This document shows, one piece after another, positions 41,849 through 54,101 of a stretch of 64,000 bases of DNA. The notes under the pieces are model-generated. The model saw nothing but the letters and a program-made list of their open reading frames with translations. It made no database searches and was not told the origin of the DNA. The translations under genes were made by a program, and so were the position numbers. This stretch comes from Marsupella aquatica (taxonomy: Eukaryota > Marchantiophyta): NCBI GenBank assembly GCA_973895155.1, contig OZ316893.1, positions 27,838,001 to 27,902,000 of the forward strand, in the 5' to 3' direction. Positions within the stretch are counted from its first letter, which is position 1. Every line of letters starts with the position of its first letter.

Positions 41849-44800
41849 TCAAGCCAACTGTTCTATTAGATGAAACTTGCCAGAAGATAGTTCCGTGTCG
41901 GTCGGGCGCTTCCAAAGAAACTCCCAACCATGGACGTCTGCTGATGTTAAGGAACTTTCCGAGTCATCTAATCGGCTCTGAAGTCCTTCGGATGGCCAGT
42001 TTTTGGCTAACACCAAGTCCACAGGAGAAAGAGCTGTGTCGACTGACTTTTCCTGATAACTCCCAATAGCTAGAGTTGTACTAATGTTTTGCAAGCTTTT
42101 GTGACTACTTCCCTTACTACTCACCCCTCTATTGCCATCATGGCTGTGCCTTGTTACCTTCTTAAAGGCGGAGCTTCCTCGATGTAAGCTTGAGGATCTA
42201 CGATCTTTTGAGAAGTTGAAGTCACATGTGCTGTTGAGGTTCTCAACCTCGTTCATAAAAATCAAGCAGTCTTCCTCAGAAAGAAGACACGCCACGCTCT
42301 TGAATCTTTCCAAGTCTGAACTACTTATCCTCATGTTCCGGGTCACCATCTCCTCCAGGTGGCTGAAAGCTTTATCCCGCTCCCCTCCAGTTAGGCAACA
42401 CTTGATCATCAAGACATAAAGTTCAGGACTTGCAGCACTCAAACTTCTTAAATGACAGAACATCGAAGCCACCAGATCGTCCTGCACGATAAGTACGATC
42501 ACTCCCAATTATCTCTCGAACCGTAAATCGCGCAGAGGCCGTTCAGCTCCTCTGAACAAACAAGAGAGGGCACCGCATACAACACGACACCACAAAGAAT
42601 GAAATCTGAATCAATTCCATAAAATGTCGGGAGAAAAGCACTAAGAACATACTTCTCCTGCTTCTGAAATGGCCTGCATGATCCATGCATGTCGTTTGCT
42701 ATTTAGTTGGCATCCTTGTAGGAGCATTTGTCGGAAAATCACCTCCAAATCCTCCCATTTCTCTGAGTTAGTACAGGCTCCTAGTATTGCATCGTACGTG
42801 AATACATCTGGAGAAAGCCGAAGATCACCCCTGTACAACTTTGGCGGGCTTATTCTGCCCGTCTTGATCTGGTCAAAGAGGTTCTTGGCCTCGTCATACA
42901 TATTGTTAGCGCCATACACAGAGATCATAATGTTGTAAGTGCCAATGTTTGGTGCACAGACTTCTCGCATGTGTTCAAAGACTGAGATGGCATCCCTCCA
43001 GCGGCCGCTTTCTTTACATGCCTTGATTAACCCAGTGTACGTCTCAACAAGTGGTCTGCCTGAAAGAGTGCCAATACGGTCTACCTGATGATATCAGAAG
43101 CAACAACCCGTACCACTTAGAATCCTAGCGAATTGGACAGATTCAAGAATATGTTGTCATTGAAGCTTGGAAACGAACCACACTATATTTTCCTTGAGAA
43201 GGCTCTAGAAACAACAAGAGCGCTTTCTTGAACAATACTTGCATGCTGGATTGAGTCAATAAGATGTCTGACACACGATTCAGGATACCGGATTAAGCTC
43301 AATTTCCAATACCCATTAAATAAGCCGTCTTTAAGACAAATTGACATCATTTCAAATACCAAAAGAGGAGCTCTAGATTGGTTTTTTCTTTCCTTGTCCT
43401 TCCAACGAAGATGACTTCGTACACATAATGAAAGGGGTGGACACTGTTTGACAATACAGAGAATCATCAAGGATAGCAATTAATTATTTTCATTCGATTA
43501 TTTATCACATCATTTGTAACCATGACCCAGCTCCGATTCCCCAAACCTCAAAGCCATTGCTTGTTACATACACATGCTCGTTCTATACAATTTGTACATT
43601 TGAAATTGAACTACTGATGGCCACAATGAGTTGCTCCATTGCTGATCCGCACAAGACACTTTAAACATAAGCCTGAGAACAAGAATGGGACAGAAAGACG
43701 TCCACCTGCAAGAGACCATCTTGCCATTTTCCACACGTACAGAGAGTACATGCCAGCGCATAGTAGACCCCAGGCACTGCAACGATCCCACGCTCTTCCA
43801 TGTGTTTCACCATCTGAATCGCAAGACTTGCCTTTCCAACTTGACCGAGGCCCTCTACCAAAGCTGGAGTTCACAAATACAAGCCCATCTCAGAGGCAGC
43901 ACGGATTTAACGTAAATTTAGTCTGAACTCCCTAATTCAAAAGTTGTCCTAGTGCAATGAAGTGGAGGATAAATCTGAAGGCGAAGCTGGGAGGAAAGCC
44001 TTCGAAGTGACCACAAGTAATAAGTCAACGAGTTCGATTCTACTCATCCCTTAACAATCAATTTACTGTCAAATGCCGTAAGAATAAAAACTACAGACCT
44101 ACCTTTATAGGTTAAAGAGTTGGGATGGAAACCCCCTAGCTCCATCTTTCCAAGTACCTTCCATGCAAGGTCAAACTTCCCAGCTTTCACCATAACCTAC
44201 ACCCCGTACAAAGCTCAAATAAGTCAACGGTACCTTGGCAAGCTAAAGGGACTTTCAGTCCATCTCGATTGGTTGTGTTGAGTTTGTGTCAACAGGAAAA
44301 TAATTATATCAGTTCATGTGATGAGTGGCAATGTGGAAAAACCTCAATGACAAGGCCATAAGAAGCTGAATTGGGCTTCACATCCTTTTCCTTGTAAATC
44401 TGATCCAAAATCCAGAGAGCCACCCTCCAGTGCCTGTGTGACACACAGGCATTTAAAGCCTGCAACAATGCACACATCGTAACCATCGAACACTAGAAAT
44501 CATAAGAGAGGGCGACCTCTCCAGTTGAAGGACTCGTTTAACTTTGCTTTATTCCTTCCCTGGTCTGGACAGGGAATGCTACCTTACAGGATAATGTAAG
44601 CAGATCAAGTTGCAATTAAGCGTATAGAGGAATTAAAGCTAAACGTTCCAGCAGCAATCATCGATCCCAAACTGCGTTATGCAAATTCAATCAAATATGC
44701 ATTTCTACAATCCAAAACGACAGCAGTCTGAAGAGCGGAAAATTGTGAACAGCAGCATCTACAATTGTGATACAAAATGCGCAATCCATGAACAACCCTA

Positions 44801-47800
44801 AACGAAAGTTTCTAGTTTGTACTTACTGCATTGTAGACGACAATGTCAGGGATCAAACGGCCCTGATTCACCATGAGCAGATACTTGCCACTCTTATCTG
44901 GTCCTTTACGAAGAGTCTGCATGAGTTCAGACAGCTCTTCCAGATGACCAGCTTGCCCCAATGTTACCGCAATGATGTGATAGGCAGGCATGTCTGGATA
45001 AGTGGCCACATCGTCCTGCCCAAACAATAACATTTAAAATCCGAAATCTGAATGTTTAGGGTGTTTCGGTGATGAAAACACCGACTTATACATTGAGTAA
45101 TGCCTGTATGCAAGATTCAAATGTATCGTGCTCCATGCAGACCTTAGGAAGTACAATCAACATTATGAGATGTAATGATAACCAAAAGTGCGATTGTGGC
45201 AGCAGCTTAAAGCCCCAACGAGTGAAGAATTACCCAAATGTCCTTAATGTATATGGTTAAGGACGGGAGCTGTCCCTTAATGGGATATAAAGGCGACTGT
45301 ATATGGTCGGCCCGTGTATGCAAGGAGACCATATTCAGGAGACTTTTTATTCCATTTAGGGGACGGGCTCCTGTACTTAGCAAAATGATAAGTGTCGAGT
45401 GATACCCCCAAATATTAAGTGTCGCATGTGGATTGTGCGGGAGTAGTTGAGGACCTCATCAACTGGCAACCTAGTGTGGTTCTTGTTTTTTAGGAGGGTA
45501 TTCTGGATGGTCCGGACTGCAAGTGATTTTTGACTGCATGCACCATTACCCCTTTTCTAGCATGTTGTCAGATGTTGCACCTCTGGACTTGGTTTGGGCT
45601 TTTATCTTGTTCAAGAGCTAGTTTTGGAGCCTGACATTCTGCTAGTCCACTCTAATGGTGTGCATGATTGAATTTCGGGAACAGAAAGTACAGAAATGCG
45701 GTTGTTTCCTTCTTTGAAAGTAAATCGTTCAAAATGCCGTTGGCAATAAGAGCTCTGTGACAATGAGAGTACGGATTTTCCCAGTGCTGAAGACTTCGAA
45801 TAATTTGTGTGCGCTCAATGGCTAGCACTTTGTTAGGATTTCCTTCCTCTAAGTAGGAAATACTTTACAGAGTGAACTAGAGCTGCAGAACTGACGAGAA
45901 TTCACGTGAGGAAACAAGGAAGATATCAAGGCTGGCTCTACTTCTTCAGTCAGGACAGTCGGTACCAAACCATCGACAGTGATAACCCTCAACAAGCGCC
46001 AATCCCAGAACAAGTCATACTGATGTAAACACAGACGATTTCAAAATTACATACTCTCATGGCATTGAAGACGTTTAGAGATTCAATGGGTCGTCTAGCC
46101 TTTCCGAGAACTGCAAGTAGTGTTGTATAAAGATACCTGCGAAATCAAAGCGGACTTTCAGTGCGCTTATGCTACTTGACTGCAACGTGATGGTAAATAG
46201 ATAACAGGGCTCACCAAGTATTGCACTTTATCAAATAAAAACACGCATACCTGCTCCTGATTGCTGGGAACTGATTCCGGCTGCCCAACCATTCAACCAC
46301 TTGTAAGGCACATCTCCAGTTGCCGCGGTCGCCAAGTTTCTGCACCAGGATAATTGATCGCCCATCTGTAATCTTGAGTCCCCCGCTTCTTATGAACCTT
46401 GACAAGTGAACACCATCGGGGCGCGCAACGGAGTCCAACCTATACACCCAAACGTCCCATCGTAATACACAGCAACTAGGTTACCTTCGCGAATTTAAGT
46501 ATTTACTTCCTGGTAGATAGGAAGTGCGCTTACCGGCGGGATGCCCTGATAGTTATCAAAGTTTCTAGTGGGGCAGAATACAATCCTTGCAATTGAAACG
46601 CCTAACTCCACAAGATAGTGAGATCGTGCAGTGCACGACTAATCTTTAACTAGTCTGATTGTCCGTTAAATGCATTATTTTACAAAAGAAACAATAAAAA
46701 TTATCTAAGCAACTTAAGACAACAAAGGGGCAGAACTCCGCGACACATTCGTTAATGTCACTCTGTCCAGGTCGATTGTCTTCTTGTAAGATAGACATCT
46801 CGTTGGAATATGGAGAAGAATATCTCACTGTTTGGCAAGCCACTCGAGCTGTTTATCCTCATCCAAATCACTTCGCGGGAGTTCTTTCTTTACGGTAGCA
46901 TCATCGTCTGCAATAGAAAGGTAAACATCTTCACCTTTCCTCTGCCCAATCATAATCCTCGGAACCTTCCTCGCGGAGACTTTCCCTCCCATTATTTCTT
47001 CGCTGTTGAACTCCGATGACTGAGTACAGCTCTCAAATTCATTTCTCAACTCCCTGTCAAATGTATCGTTACCTCTAGTATCTCGGTTGTCCCCAAATTT
47101 CGAGACCTCTGTCTTTTTTTTATTTAGTCTAGTCAGTACAGTATATTTGTCGCCAACAGATGTAGCTGATCTGCTCCAACTCCGTGCTCCTATCTCCGAC
47201 GACTGCGGTGTTTCATCAGAATCTTCCCTGTCAACAGAGCTCGTATTGCTAGCTCTGTCGATACTCAAATGCTGCACTGCTGCGCTTGTTTCTGTATTCA
47301 ACCTCTGAAATCTATCTCCACTACGTACGGATCCATCTGCAGCCTTCTTCATTTTGTCCTCAAATATTGCGTCGAATTGCCTCCATAACGACTCTGGCTG
47401 TTCTAAGTCTGCCTCCATCCTTGAAGAAGACGCCCCAACTTTGGTTTCGCGAACCCACATCTCACCTTGTTGACACCCTAAACCCTCACCAGTATGATTC
47501 TTTGCGCCCGAAAGCTTTTTTTTTCTCCAGGGCTTGTTCCAGTTCAAGAGTGGCCTCTCAAACTTAAGCATGGTAAGATTAGGCTTCACCAGAGGCCTTT
47601 GCGCTAGCTCCTCTGCACGACGTTTCGCCCGCCTCTCCTTTCTAATCTTTCTAAGCTTTTTCTGGGCCTCCTTTTTCCTAAATTGGTGTAGCTCTTTGGG
47701 ACTCCAGTCTTCCACATGGCATCGGATCACTCTTGTATATAGACGGAGAGGCAGTGGAGTTACCTTCAATCTCATAAACGGAGACGATAGGCAAGGCTGC

Positions 47801-47853
47801 CCTCTGAAACAGCTTGCAGATGACACAGCCAGGAACGCAGTGACGTGTGCCAT
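41849..47853 (-). CDS. DG1-like chloroplast PPR protein, nine exons
   Basis: Pentatricopeptide-repeat protein resembling Arabidopsis At5g67570 (DELAYED GREENING 1), a chloroplast protein linked to plastid-encoded polymerase function. Coding exons: 47853-46829, 46439-46251, 46136-46055, 45015-44827, 44459-44343, 44196-44103, 43863-43706, 43084-42653, 42481-41849; phases agree and give 972 aa. The start is ATG at 47,853; the frame runs further upstream but without an ATG. The N terminus looks like a transit peptide, followed by a very basic helix (KKEAQKKLRKIRKERR) and a long acidic, Ser-rich region specific to exon 1. Exons 2-8 carry the repeats: LLAVLGKARRP, YPDMPAYH, IAVTLGQAGHLEEL, VYNAALNAC, VYYALACTLC, TYTGLIKAC and NIGTYNIMI. 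Exon 9 ends in a divergent tail. Exon 7 ends at a non-consensus GTGGAC donor. Confidence 0.87.
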
Positions 47854-49370
47854 AGCTCGCAACCCTGCACAGACTATGACCAAATCACTTGTCTTCTCGA
47901 AAACTCACCTAAGTCTCTGCGAGAATTCCAGGCACCAGACTCTCGCTCCCGATTTCCCCGACGTCTGGTATACATTGCTACGACGGCCAGATTCACATTG
48001 AGACTGTGGGCAGTTGTCTCTAATCTGGGCCCAAGCTGAGCCTCCAAGCGCGAGGCTCACTCAAAACTATACCTCAAGAGGAGTGCTTGTTGCCTACCCT
48101 GGAGGCAACACGAGAGAGCATTAATTGCACCTCTTCTTCATGAGATTAGTATTGGTAGTTGGGAGCCAAACATTGGCCTCAAGATGAACATTGGCCTCAA
48201 GATGAAGGACCGAAGACAACTAAAGGTTATCCGGGATTTGGAAACACGAGGTCAGGGCATTGGATTTTCCATGTTTTCTGAAAAGATCCTGTGCTTGCAA
48301 GAAAGAGCGCAATCGTCTCTCCTCTCCATTGCCGAATTCACAATTCAAGCCATGCGTTTGTGTAACTAGTGGTAAAACCCATTGGCCAAATTCACAAGTC
48401 AAGTCAAAGAATTAAGACCCAATATAAACCAATAGTATGAAGCCATGTTGTTCTATGCCCATGAGTTGCACAAAATATGTCAAGGCTAGAAAAAAATGTT
48501 GAGGACAGAAAAGTATTTTGAAGTGAGAAAATTAGTTTAAGTATCTCTTGGTTATGTAAGCTTGTTTTATTGAATTATTTGTATCCATGAAGATTTGCAC
48601 ATTGGCTTAGAGATTAAATGAAGGATTCTAAATGAAGTGAATTTTAAAAGTAGTTAGGACAATTTCATTGACGAAAGTAGTACATTCATGGTAATTAGGG
48701 TAATTTTCCATGCAAAACTTTTTCCTTATTACCTCTATGTCTATATAATACATGTAACATTCCATATAGTTCAAGTAAAATATTTTTTTGTCCACAATAG
48801 TTGAAAAGTCTTAAAATCCCTTGGTATTACTCTACCCATAGTAGTTATGGTATTTCTTACCTTCCTTGTTACTCCTCTATCAATGGTTTCCAAAGGGTAT
48901 TTTAGTTACCTTGATAAATGTTAGAGAAGCTGAAAAGTTTCTTGGATTCACTTTGTTCCCTTGGTAAATGTTAGAGTAATTGATTAATTTATTTATACTT
49001 GTCATTTACGGACCCCACTAGAGGTCCCTTCCAAAATTCGAGACTCCACAGCGCGCCATGTCATCAAGATGCGCCGCAAATAGGTACGGATTGGTTTACA
49101 AAATAAAATTGCTTCAACATTCGTGTCTGTGGCATGATTTTGGTAAAATAGAGGACGTCATGCCGTAAACCATGATGTAAATTTTTTTTAAAAATAACCG
49201 TTTTATTTACCCTAGGTAATAGACTGTTCAATTAGTAGGAGGCCCACCTTCAATTTTTTTTACCCTGAGTAACTGCTGCCCACCCGCATTCTGAATTGTA
49301 TTTCAATTGAATAATAACTAAATCTCTCTCGGAAAAATGATCTGATGACAAAATAATCGTGACAATTTTT
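47854..49370. other. Intergenic; short Helitron-end-like relic near 48,455
   Basis: The left part is the 5' flank of the PPR gene. At about 48,455-48,545 a short stretch on the minus strand has TATTTTGTGCAACTCATGGG next to ATGTCAAGG and ATGTTGAGG words, a small relic of the Helitron-like array family without its CTAG end. The rest is AT-rich with no gene. ATTTT at 49,366-49,370 is the target duplication of the next element. Confidence 0.45.
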
Positions 49371-49714
49371 GTTAGATATTGTTCTAGTCTTGTGACTCAT
49401 GAGCTAACCACAGTTAGTCTTACTCGGGTTAGGACTTAGCTAATGTTAGCGGTAGTGCTGTTGTGCATATAGCCAAGGCTGATGCCAGACCCTGGTGGAA
49501 CTTAGGGGTCATTGTTACGGAGCTAGTTGAGAGATAGGGAGAGCTTGTGCTGTGGATGCTTGGTATGGCCGGTCGGCCTAGAGTGCAGTAAAGCTCTTGT
49601 ATGTTCCCGTGGACGTAGCCTCATGTGGAGGTGAACCACGTATCTCTGTGTGTCGACTATTTTGCATTGGATGGTTCATGGGCTTGCCGTTGCGAATGTC
49701 ATCTATGCTCAACA
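49371..49714 (+). mobile_element. Solo LTR, Copia-like family, plus orientation
   Basis: 344 bp beginning TGTTAGATATTG and ending GCTCAACA, flanked by perfect ATTTT duplications (49,366-49,370 and 49,715-49,719). Inverted relative to the copy at 39,399-39,743 and about 95 % identical by eye. No internal region remains. Confidence 0.93.
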
Positions 49715-49849
49715 ATTTTCTCGACCTTTTGTTGCCACGAAGGAAGAAGTGGACATGATTCTATGTTGGATCACTCAACACTCCTTTCCATGGCGTCATC
49801 ATTGCAGTTCCTAACTCGGTGATGCCTCTCACTACTGTCCAATTGTCCA

Positions 49850-50050
49850 ATGCTTGAGGCACGAGCGAACAAAAGAGAAGCAAGCTTAGCAGGGTTCAAT
49901 AAGGGCCTCGTCTACGTACAGATGGTGTTGAAGAGCTGCCTAGGCATGAAAGAAGGACATAGTTATAAGAAGTGTCAGCAGATGATCAAGGGAGTCAATG
50001 CGGACGTTAATGGGAAGGTGGACTTTCAAGAGTTCAAGGAGTTGATGTAG
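49850..50050 (+). pseudogene. Calmodulin-like protein fragment, one EF-hand
   Basis: A 66-codon frame whose last ~45 residues resemble the C-terminal EF-hand half of plant calmodulin-like proteins: VLKSCLGMKEG, then KKCQQMIKGV, then the loop NADVNGKVDFQEF and FKELM before the stop. The loop has N instead of the usual D at position 1, with D3, N5, G6, V8 and E12 retained. No upstream EF-hands are visible, and the segment starts about 130 bp after a solo LTR. It is most simply a truncated gene relic. A very short functional gene or the last exon of a gene with distant exons is less likely. Confidence 0.6.
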
Positions 50051-53000
50051 TTTGAAGCCTTCTGTTAATAGGGGGTCCACGAACTAATTCAAAATGTGTA
50101 GATTAAATAGAAAATTGAACAGATTACCAGAAACCACTGATATATCAATCCCAACTCATCCAAAGATTATTTTCGTTGACCACTATTTTGCTCTTTTCTT
50201 TGTTTACTTGCAATGTTAATTAATAAGTCACCAATTTGAAAATACCCTTCTTTCTTATAAAACCCAAATTTGTATAAAATTGTGGGTTGGTTTGTTCTAA
50301 TTGAATTATAATTAATAGCCACGATAAAAAAAAATACCCTTCAAGCTAATTCAAACATGTTTCCAAGATTACCTAAGCTAAGGGCCCAGGGGTTGTAGGA
50401 GCTGAGGAGTAAACTTCAGACTAATTGTAGCCAACAATCTTGTAGCTTCAACCAAGTCGTAGACAATCATTGATTGACCTTTCAATCAGCCAGTTTGGAG
50501 GTTCCACATCCGACATATGGACCAACAGGACATGAAGAAAACAACTCAAACTAATGAACTATGGTCCATATGTTCTGAATAACCAAAATAGGTACATGAA
50601 AATGATTACATAGTACCCTACACTTCTTGCTGACAAGTAACTGATCCTGACTCCAAGCCGCAGGTGAAAGGGTCTGTGATTCAACAGATTGACATCAGCT
50701 TGAGTCTTCTCCAACTCAGGCCCGCTCCAACCTTGCAGAGATTTCCAATCAAACCTACAGCTACGTCCACACAACCCGGAACCAACACAAATGTCCCTTT
50801 ACCATGGCAAGCCTCAAGCTAAAGCTGCTCAGTAATCAGACCGTCAGGGAATTGCAAGTGAAGAAGACGTCTCCACCATCCAACTCCACAGCACCAACTG
50901 GAGCACAAAGTCCTCAAAGCCATAGGAACCGTTTTGTTGCGCAAGCTCACAGTACCAACAGAATACCCAAAAAAGGTGGGAAAAAAGCATGAACAAGAGG
51001 CATTTATTGTCACATATTTATGACTGATGTGTGAGGGTGCCTCTAATTGTGGTCAAGCCTGTCATATCTGGTCTGGTCACGGAATGGGAGTTTTGTACTA
51101 GTGACTTAGTTGATAGATCACATTCAGACAAGAGTCACAAAGGCAAAGCAGAGAGCACTGGACCATTGTACGTGAAGAAGTATTGCCAATGCAGAGATCA
51201 ATGGATTGCAGGACCTAGGAGGATACATGAGTGAGCCAAGTGCTTCGATATGCTCCAAGAATAATGATTGTCAATTTGAATAGCAAGGTTGAACCAACCA
51301 AGATGTTGCCCGCTTGTGGAGGCTAGAACTAACATGTTGGGCTCCAATTTTAGCGGGCCTAAAAGATAGAATGGAGAATGAAATTTGATAGCGGGATACA
51401 ATGGAGAATGAAATTTGGATGTTTCATTGAAGGAACTAGATATTGGTTACATGCTTTAGTGATGAACCTAGCCACCCAACGTCCTCAACAAACCTAGTAC
51501 CTTTACCAAGTACTCTTTGTACCCGAATGCCCACACGAAACTCCACGAGCAAGCACCTCAATGCCCCTATCACCACCAGCAACAACTCTCATATGAAGCC
51601 ACACTTGGTCTTTGGTACGACCGTCGCTCAATACCCTCTACTGTCTATGGAAGCAATCAACCCTATGTGATACGCCTTGATCTTGGATCCCAAGACCATT
51701 ATCTTGCCTCAAGCTCAACAATTGCTAATAAGTAGGTCAGCGGATAGAGCCTCCTAGGCCCGCTTGGCCTTGCCATAAGCTGAAACCAAGGTCGGCACCC
51801 ACTGTTTGTCTAGAATAGCCTTTATATTAGGTGTCGCCAAAGTTTTCCCACTTTCTATACGTCACTAGCTGGTTGCACTGCCTCCAGGCCATGTCCATGG
51901 CTCAAATAGCTAACTTGTTCCAAGTGCTAGGACCAGCTCGGCCCCAACACTTGTCTAGGGATCCAACTCAACTGGGAGTCTGAGGGCATGATGCACTTGG
52001 ACCTCAACAACCATGCCTACTATGCATGTCTCCCAAATGCAAGCTCCCGTGGAAATTGAACGCAACTTGGCTGCCTGCTTGGCTGCTATTTCAACATGAT
52101 TGGCAACTGGGCAAGATAGCCCTTGCAAACATGAGGACAGAAAGCACCCCTAGATCCAATCGAGATAAGGAGGAGGTAGTACTCCTTGAGAGCTTTCCAA
52201 TGATCCAAGAAGTCTTCCAGCTAATTTCCCGTTGAGGAGATATCATCGTTTCCGTTGGACGTTTCTCCTTAGTAATGCGACCTCCACACTTCACGACTTG
52301 AGCTCGCCCCTTGGCCCAGTGGGAGACACTATTCCCCTCATATATGCTTCTGGAAGCCTGTCACCCCTGGACCAGCTTTGGTATCCTATTTTTGGCCCCC
52401 CACTACGACTCCAACCAAGTCAATTGGACACAAAACCCAACACGAAACCAACTTGCTAGGCCCATAACTTTCTAATTAGATGTACGTAGGTGAAGTGCCT
52501 TAGTACGTTGTGATTGGGCCGATGTGGAGCTCGTGCCCAAACCCTCAAAGTTTGTCACCCGTTAGGAGTCTTGGGTGGCCCCACTCGAGCGATGCCCGTT
52601 CCTAGGCATTAAGAGTTTGTTCCGCATGCACTGAACTTCTATGCACTTGGACCAAAGAGGAGCCCTCACTCAAGCCCTTAGAATTCAAAATCTGTCTGGG
52701 GATCCAAATGCTCCACTTCAAACCCAGTCCACCTACTCACCCGACCAGTCCTTAACATTAGTCTAGGGCCCTTGTACTCGCTTAGTGTCTTGTCTTTGCT
52801 AGAGCAACACTCACTTTTGGCAAGTTTGTGCTATTGCTCTCTCCATAGTCTTGCTGGCAAGTTTGTGCTGCTACTCTTCTCTAGGGAATCTCGCCAAACA
52901 AGCTGGACTCCACCCGGGAGCCCTTGCTCGACATATGGATGACCATGGTAACACTTAATATGGGGTGTGGTAGCACCAAGCGAGTAGTGGGCCCCACCTC

Positions 53001-53540
53001 AAGGTGCTCCAAGATTTTTTTTACTTGGTCGGAAAGTAATTCGCCATGCACCCAAATAGCCATTGGTGTAGTAACTGGTTGGGGTGCATTCAAAATTTCC
53101 AAAACCCTAAACCTAGTCACGAGCTCTCCCGATACACATTCAAGCTCGAACTGCCCTAATCCCCGACGACGGTGCCATCTCTGCAGTTGAGAGTACCCAG
53201 AGCAAACCTGGAGTAAAGTTCTCAACGGAGTTTTTGGATCTCTTGTCCGAGCTGCAGGAGTATTGTATCTTTGTCTGTGTAGTAATCTGCAGAGCAAGTC
53301 TTCGAACCTTGCCAAATCTCGTCCATGCGGATCCATAATCCTTTTCTCGGGACTTTCGTGCAAAAGTACGATTTCAAGCCGTGGCACAGGCTGGACGGAG
53401 TTCCACCTGCCATGCCTTCAAAGCCAGTGGGCGCCGGGAGCTGACTTTCATCTGGAGACTTGTATGTCTTTTGCAAATGAGCTTTTCTCACAGGCTGAGA
53501 GCGGAGATTTACTTGAGTTGCGAGGAGTTGTCCTGGCACG
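50051..53540. other. Intergenic, no gene recognised
   Basis: About 3.5 kb without a conserved frame. The C-rich stretch 51,440-52,900 has many short frames on both strands and may be decayed transposon sequence, but no domain is recognisable. At about 53,102-53,113 AACCCTAAACCT is a telo-box, suitably placed for the promoter of the gene at 53,541. The minus-strand frames at 52,881-53,387 and 53,222-53,539 run through this likely promoter and 5' UTR and are not accepted as genes. Confidence 0.45.
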
Positions 53541-54101
53541 ATGACTCAGAAATCTGGGCTCTTCAAAGGTCAGCAGAAGAGAACTGCTGTGGCGAATCGT
53601 CACGGTAAGGCTCCTCATATCCGTAAAGGGAAGCAGTTCAAGCCGCCGATCAAGAAGACGGAGGAATTTGAAGTAGACAAGGTCAGAATTGTTGTATTGA
53701 CATCTTTTGGCCCATGGGCCGCAAATGAATGGGATTTGTTCTGATTTTCCAGCAAGTCATCATGCTTGAGCTTTAAACTAGGGTTTAGTGGCTGTTGGAG
53801 CAAACTTTTGGCTTTCTGTGATAAATGATTCGCATCCGCTGTGGTTTGTCATCTCACGCGTCTGGGCTGTTTACAGAAATGAAGAAACGAGTTGAATGGG
53901 CAGAGTTTGGCTTTGTTTTGAAATTGACCCTAAACCTTGAGGTCTCTGCAGGAAGTAAGCAAGTTCATCGATGCAGCGAATGAGCGGAAGGCCGCTACAC
54001 TTGCAAGTAAAGAGGGTGCCAAGTTGAGAGTGGTGCCGGGAGTCACGGTAGATGCCACAAAAGTATCTCGCAAAAAGTCGGTTTTGACTAAAAAAACGTA
54101 G
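53541..54101 (+). CDS. Small basic 96-aa protein, UPF0390/DUF2462-like
   Basis: Two exons, 53,541-53,681 and 53,952-54,101, with a 270-bp GT-AG intron in phase 0, give 96 aa. The protein is short and basic: SGLFKGQQKR, NRHGKAPHIRKGKQ and FKPPIKK, then EEFEVDKEVSKFI and NERKAATLASKEG. This matches my memory of a conserved small eukaryotic family (UPF0390, Leydig-tumour 10-kDa homologue, DUF2462), whose function I do not know with certainty; its basic character suits a nuclear or nucleolar place. The intron sits exactly where the conserved acidic linker continues into the helix, which supports the model. A telo-box lies about 430 bp upstream, as in many plant growth-related genes. Family assignment is from memory. 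Confidence 0.75.

Noticed and set aside
44020-44050. tRNA gene suggested by GAGTTCGATTCTAC
   Set aside because: No A box or acceptor stem at the right distance, and it lies inside a PPR intron.
52881-53539. Two overlapping minus-strand frames of 168 and 105 codons
   Set aside because: They overlap each other in different frames and cover the probable promoter and 5' UTR of the plus-strand gene at 53,541; no domain or convincing splice pattern.
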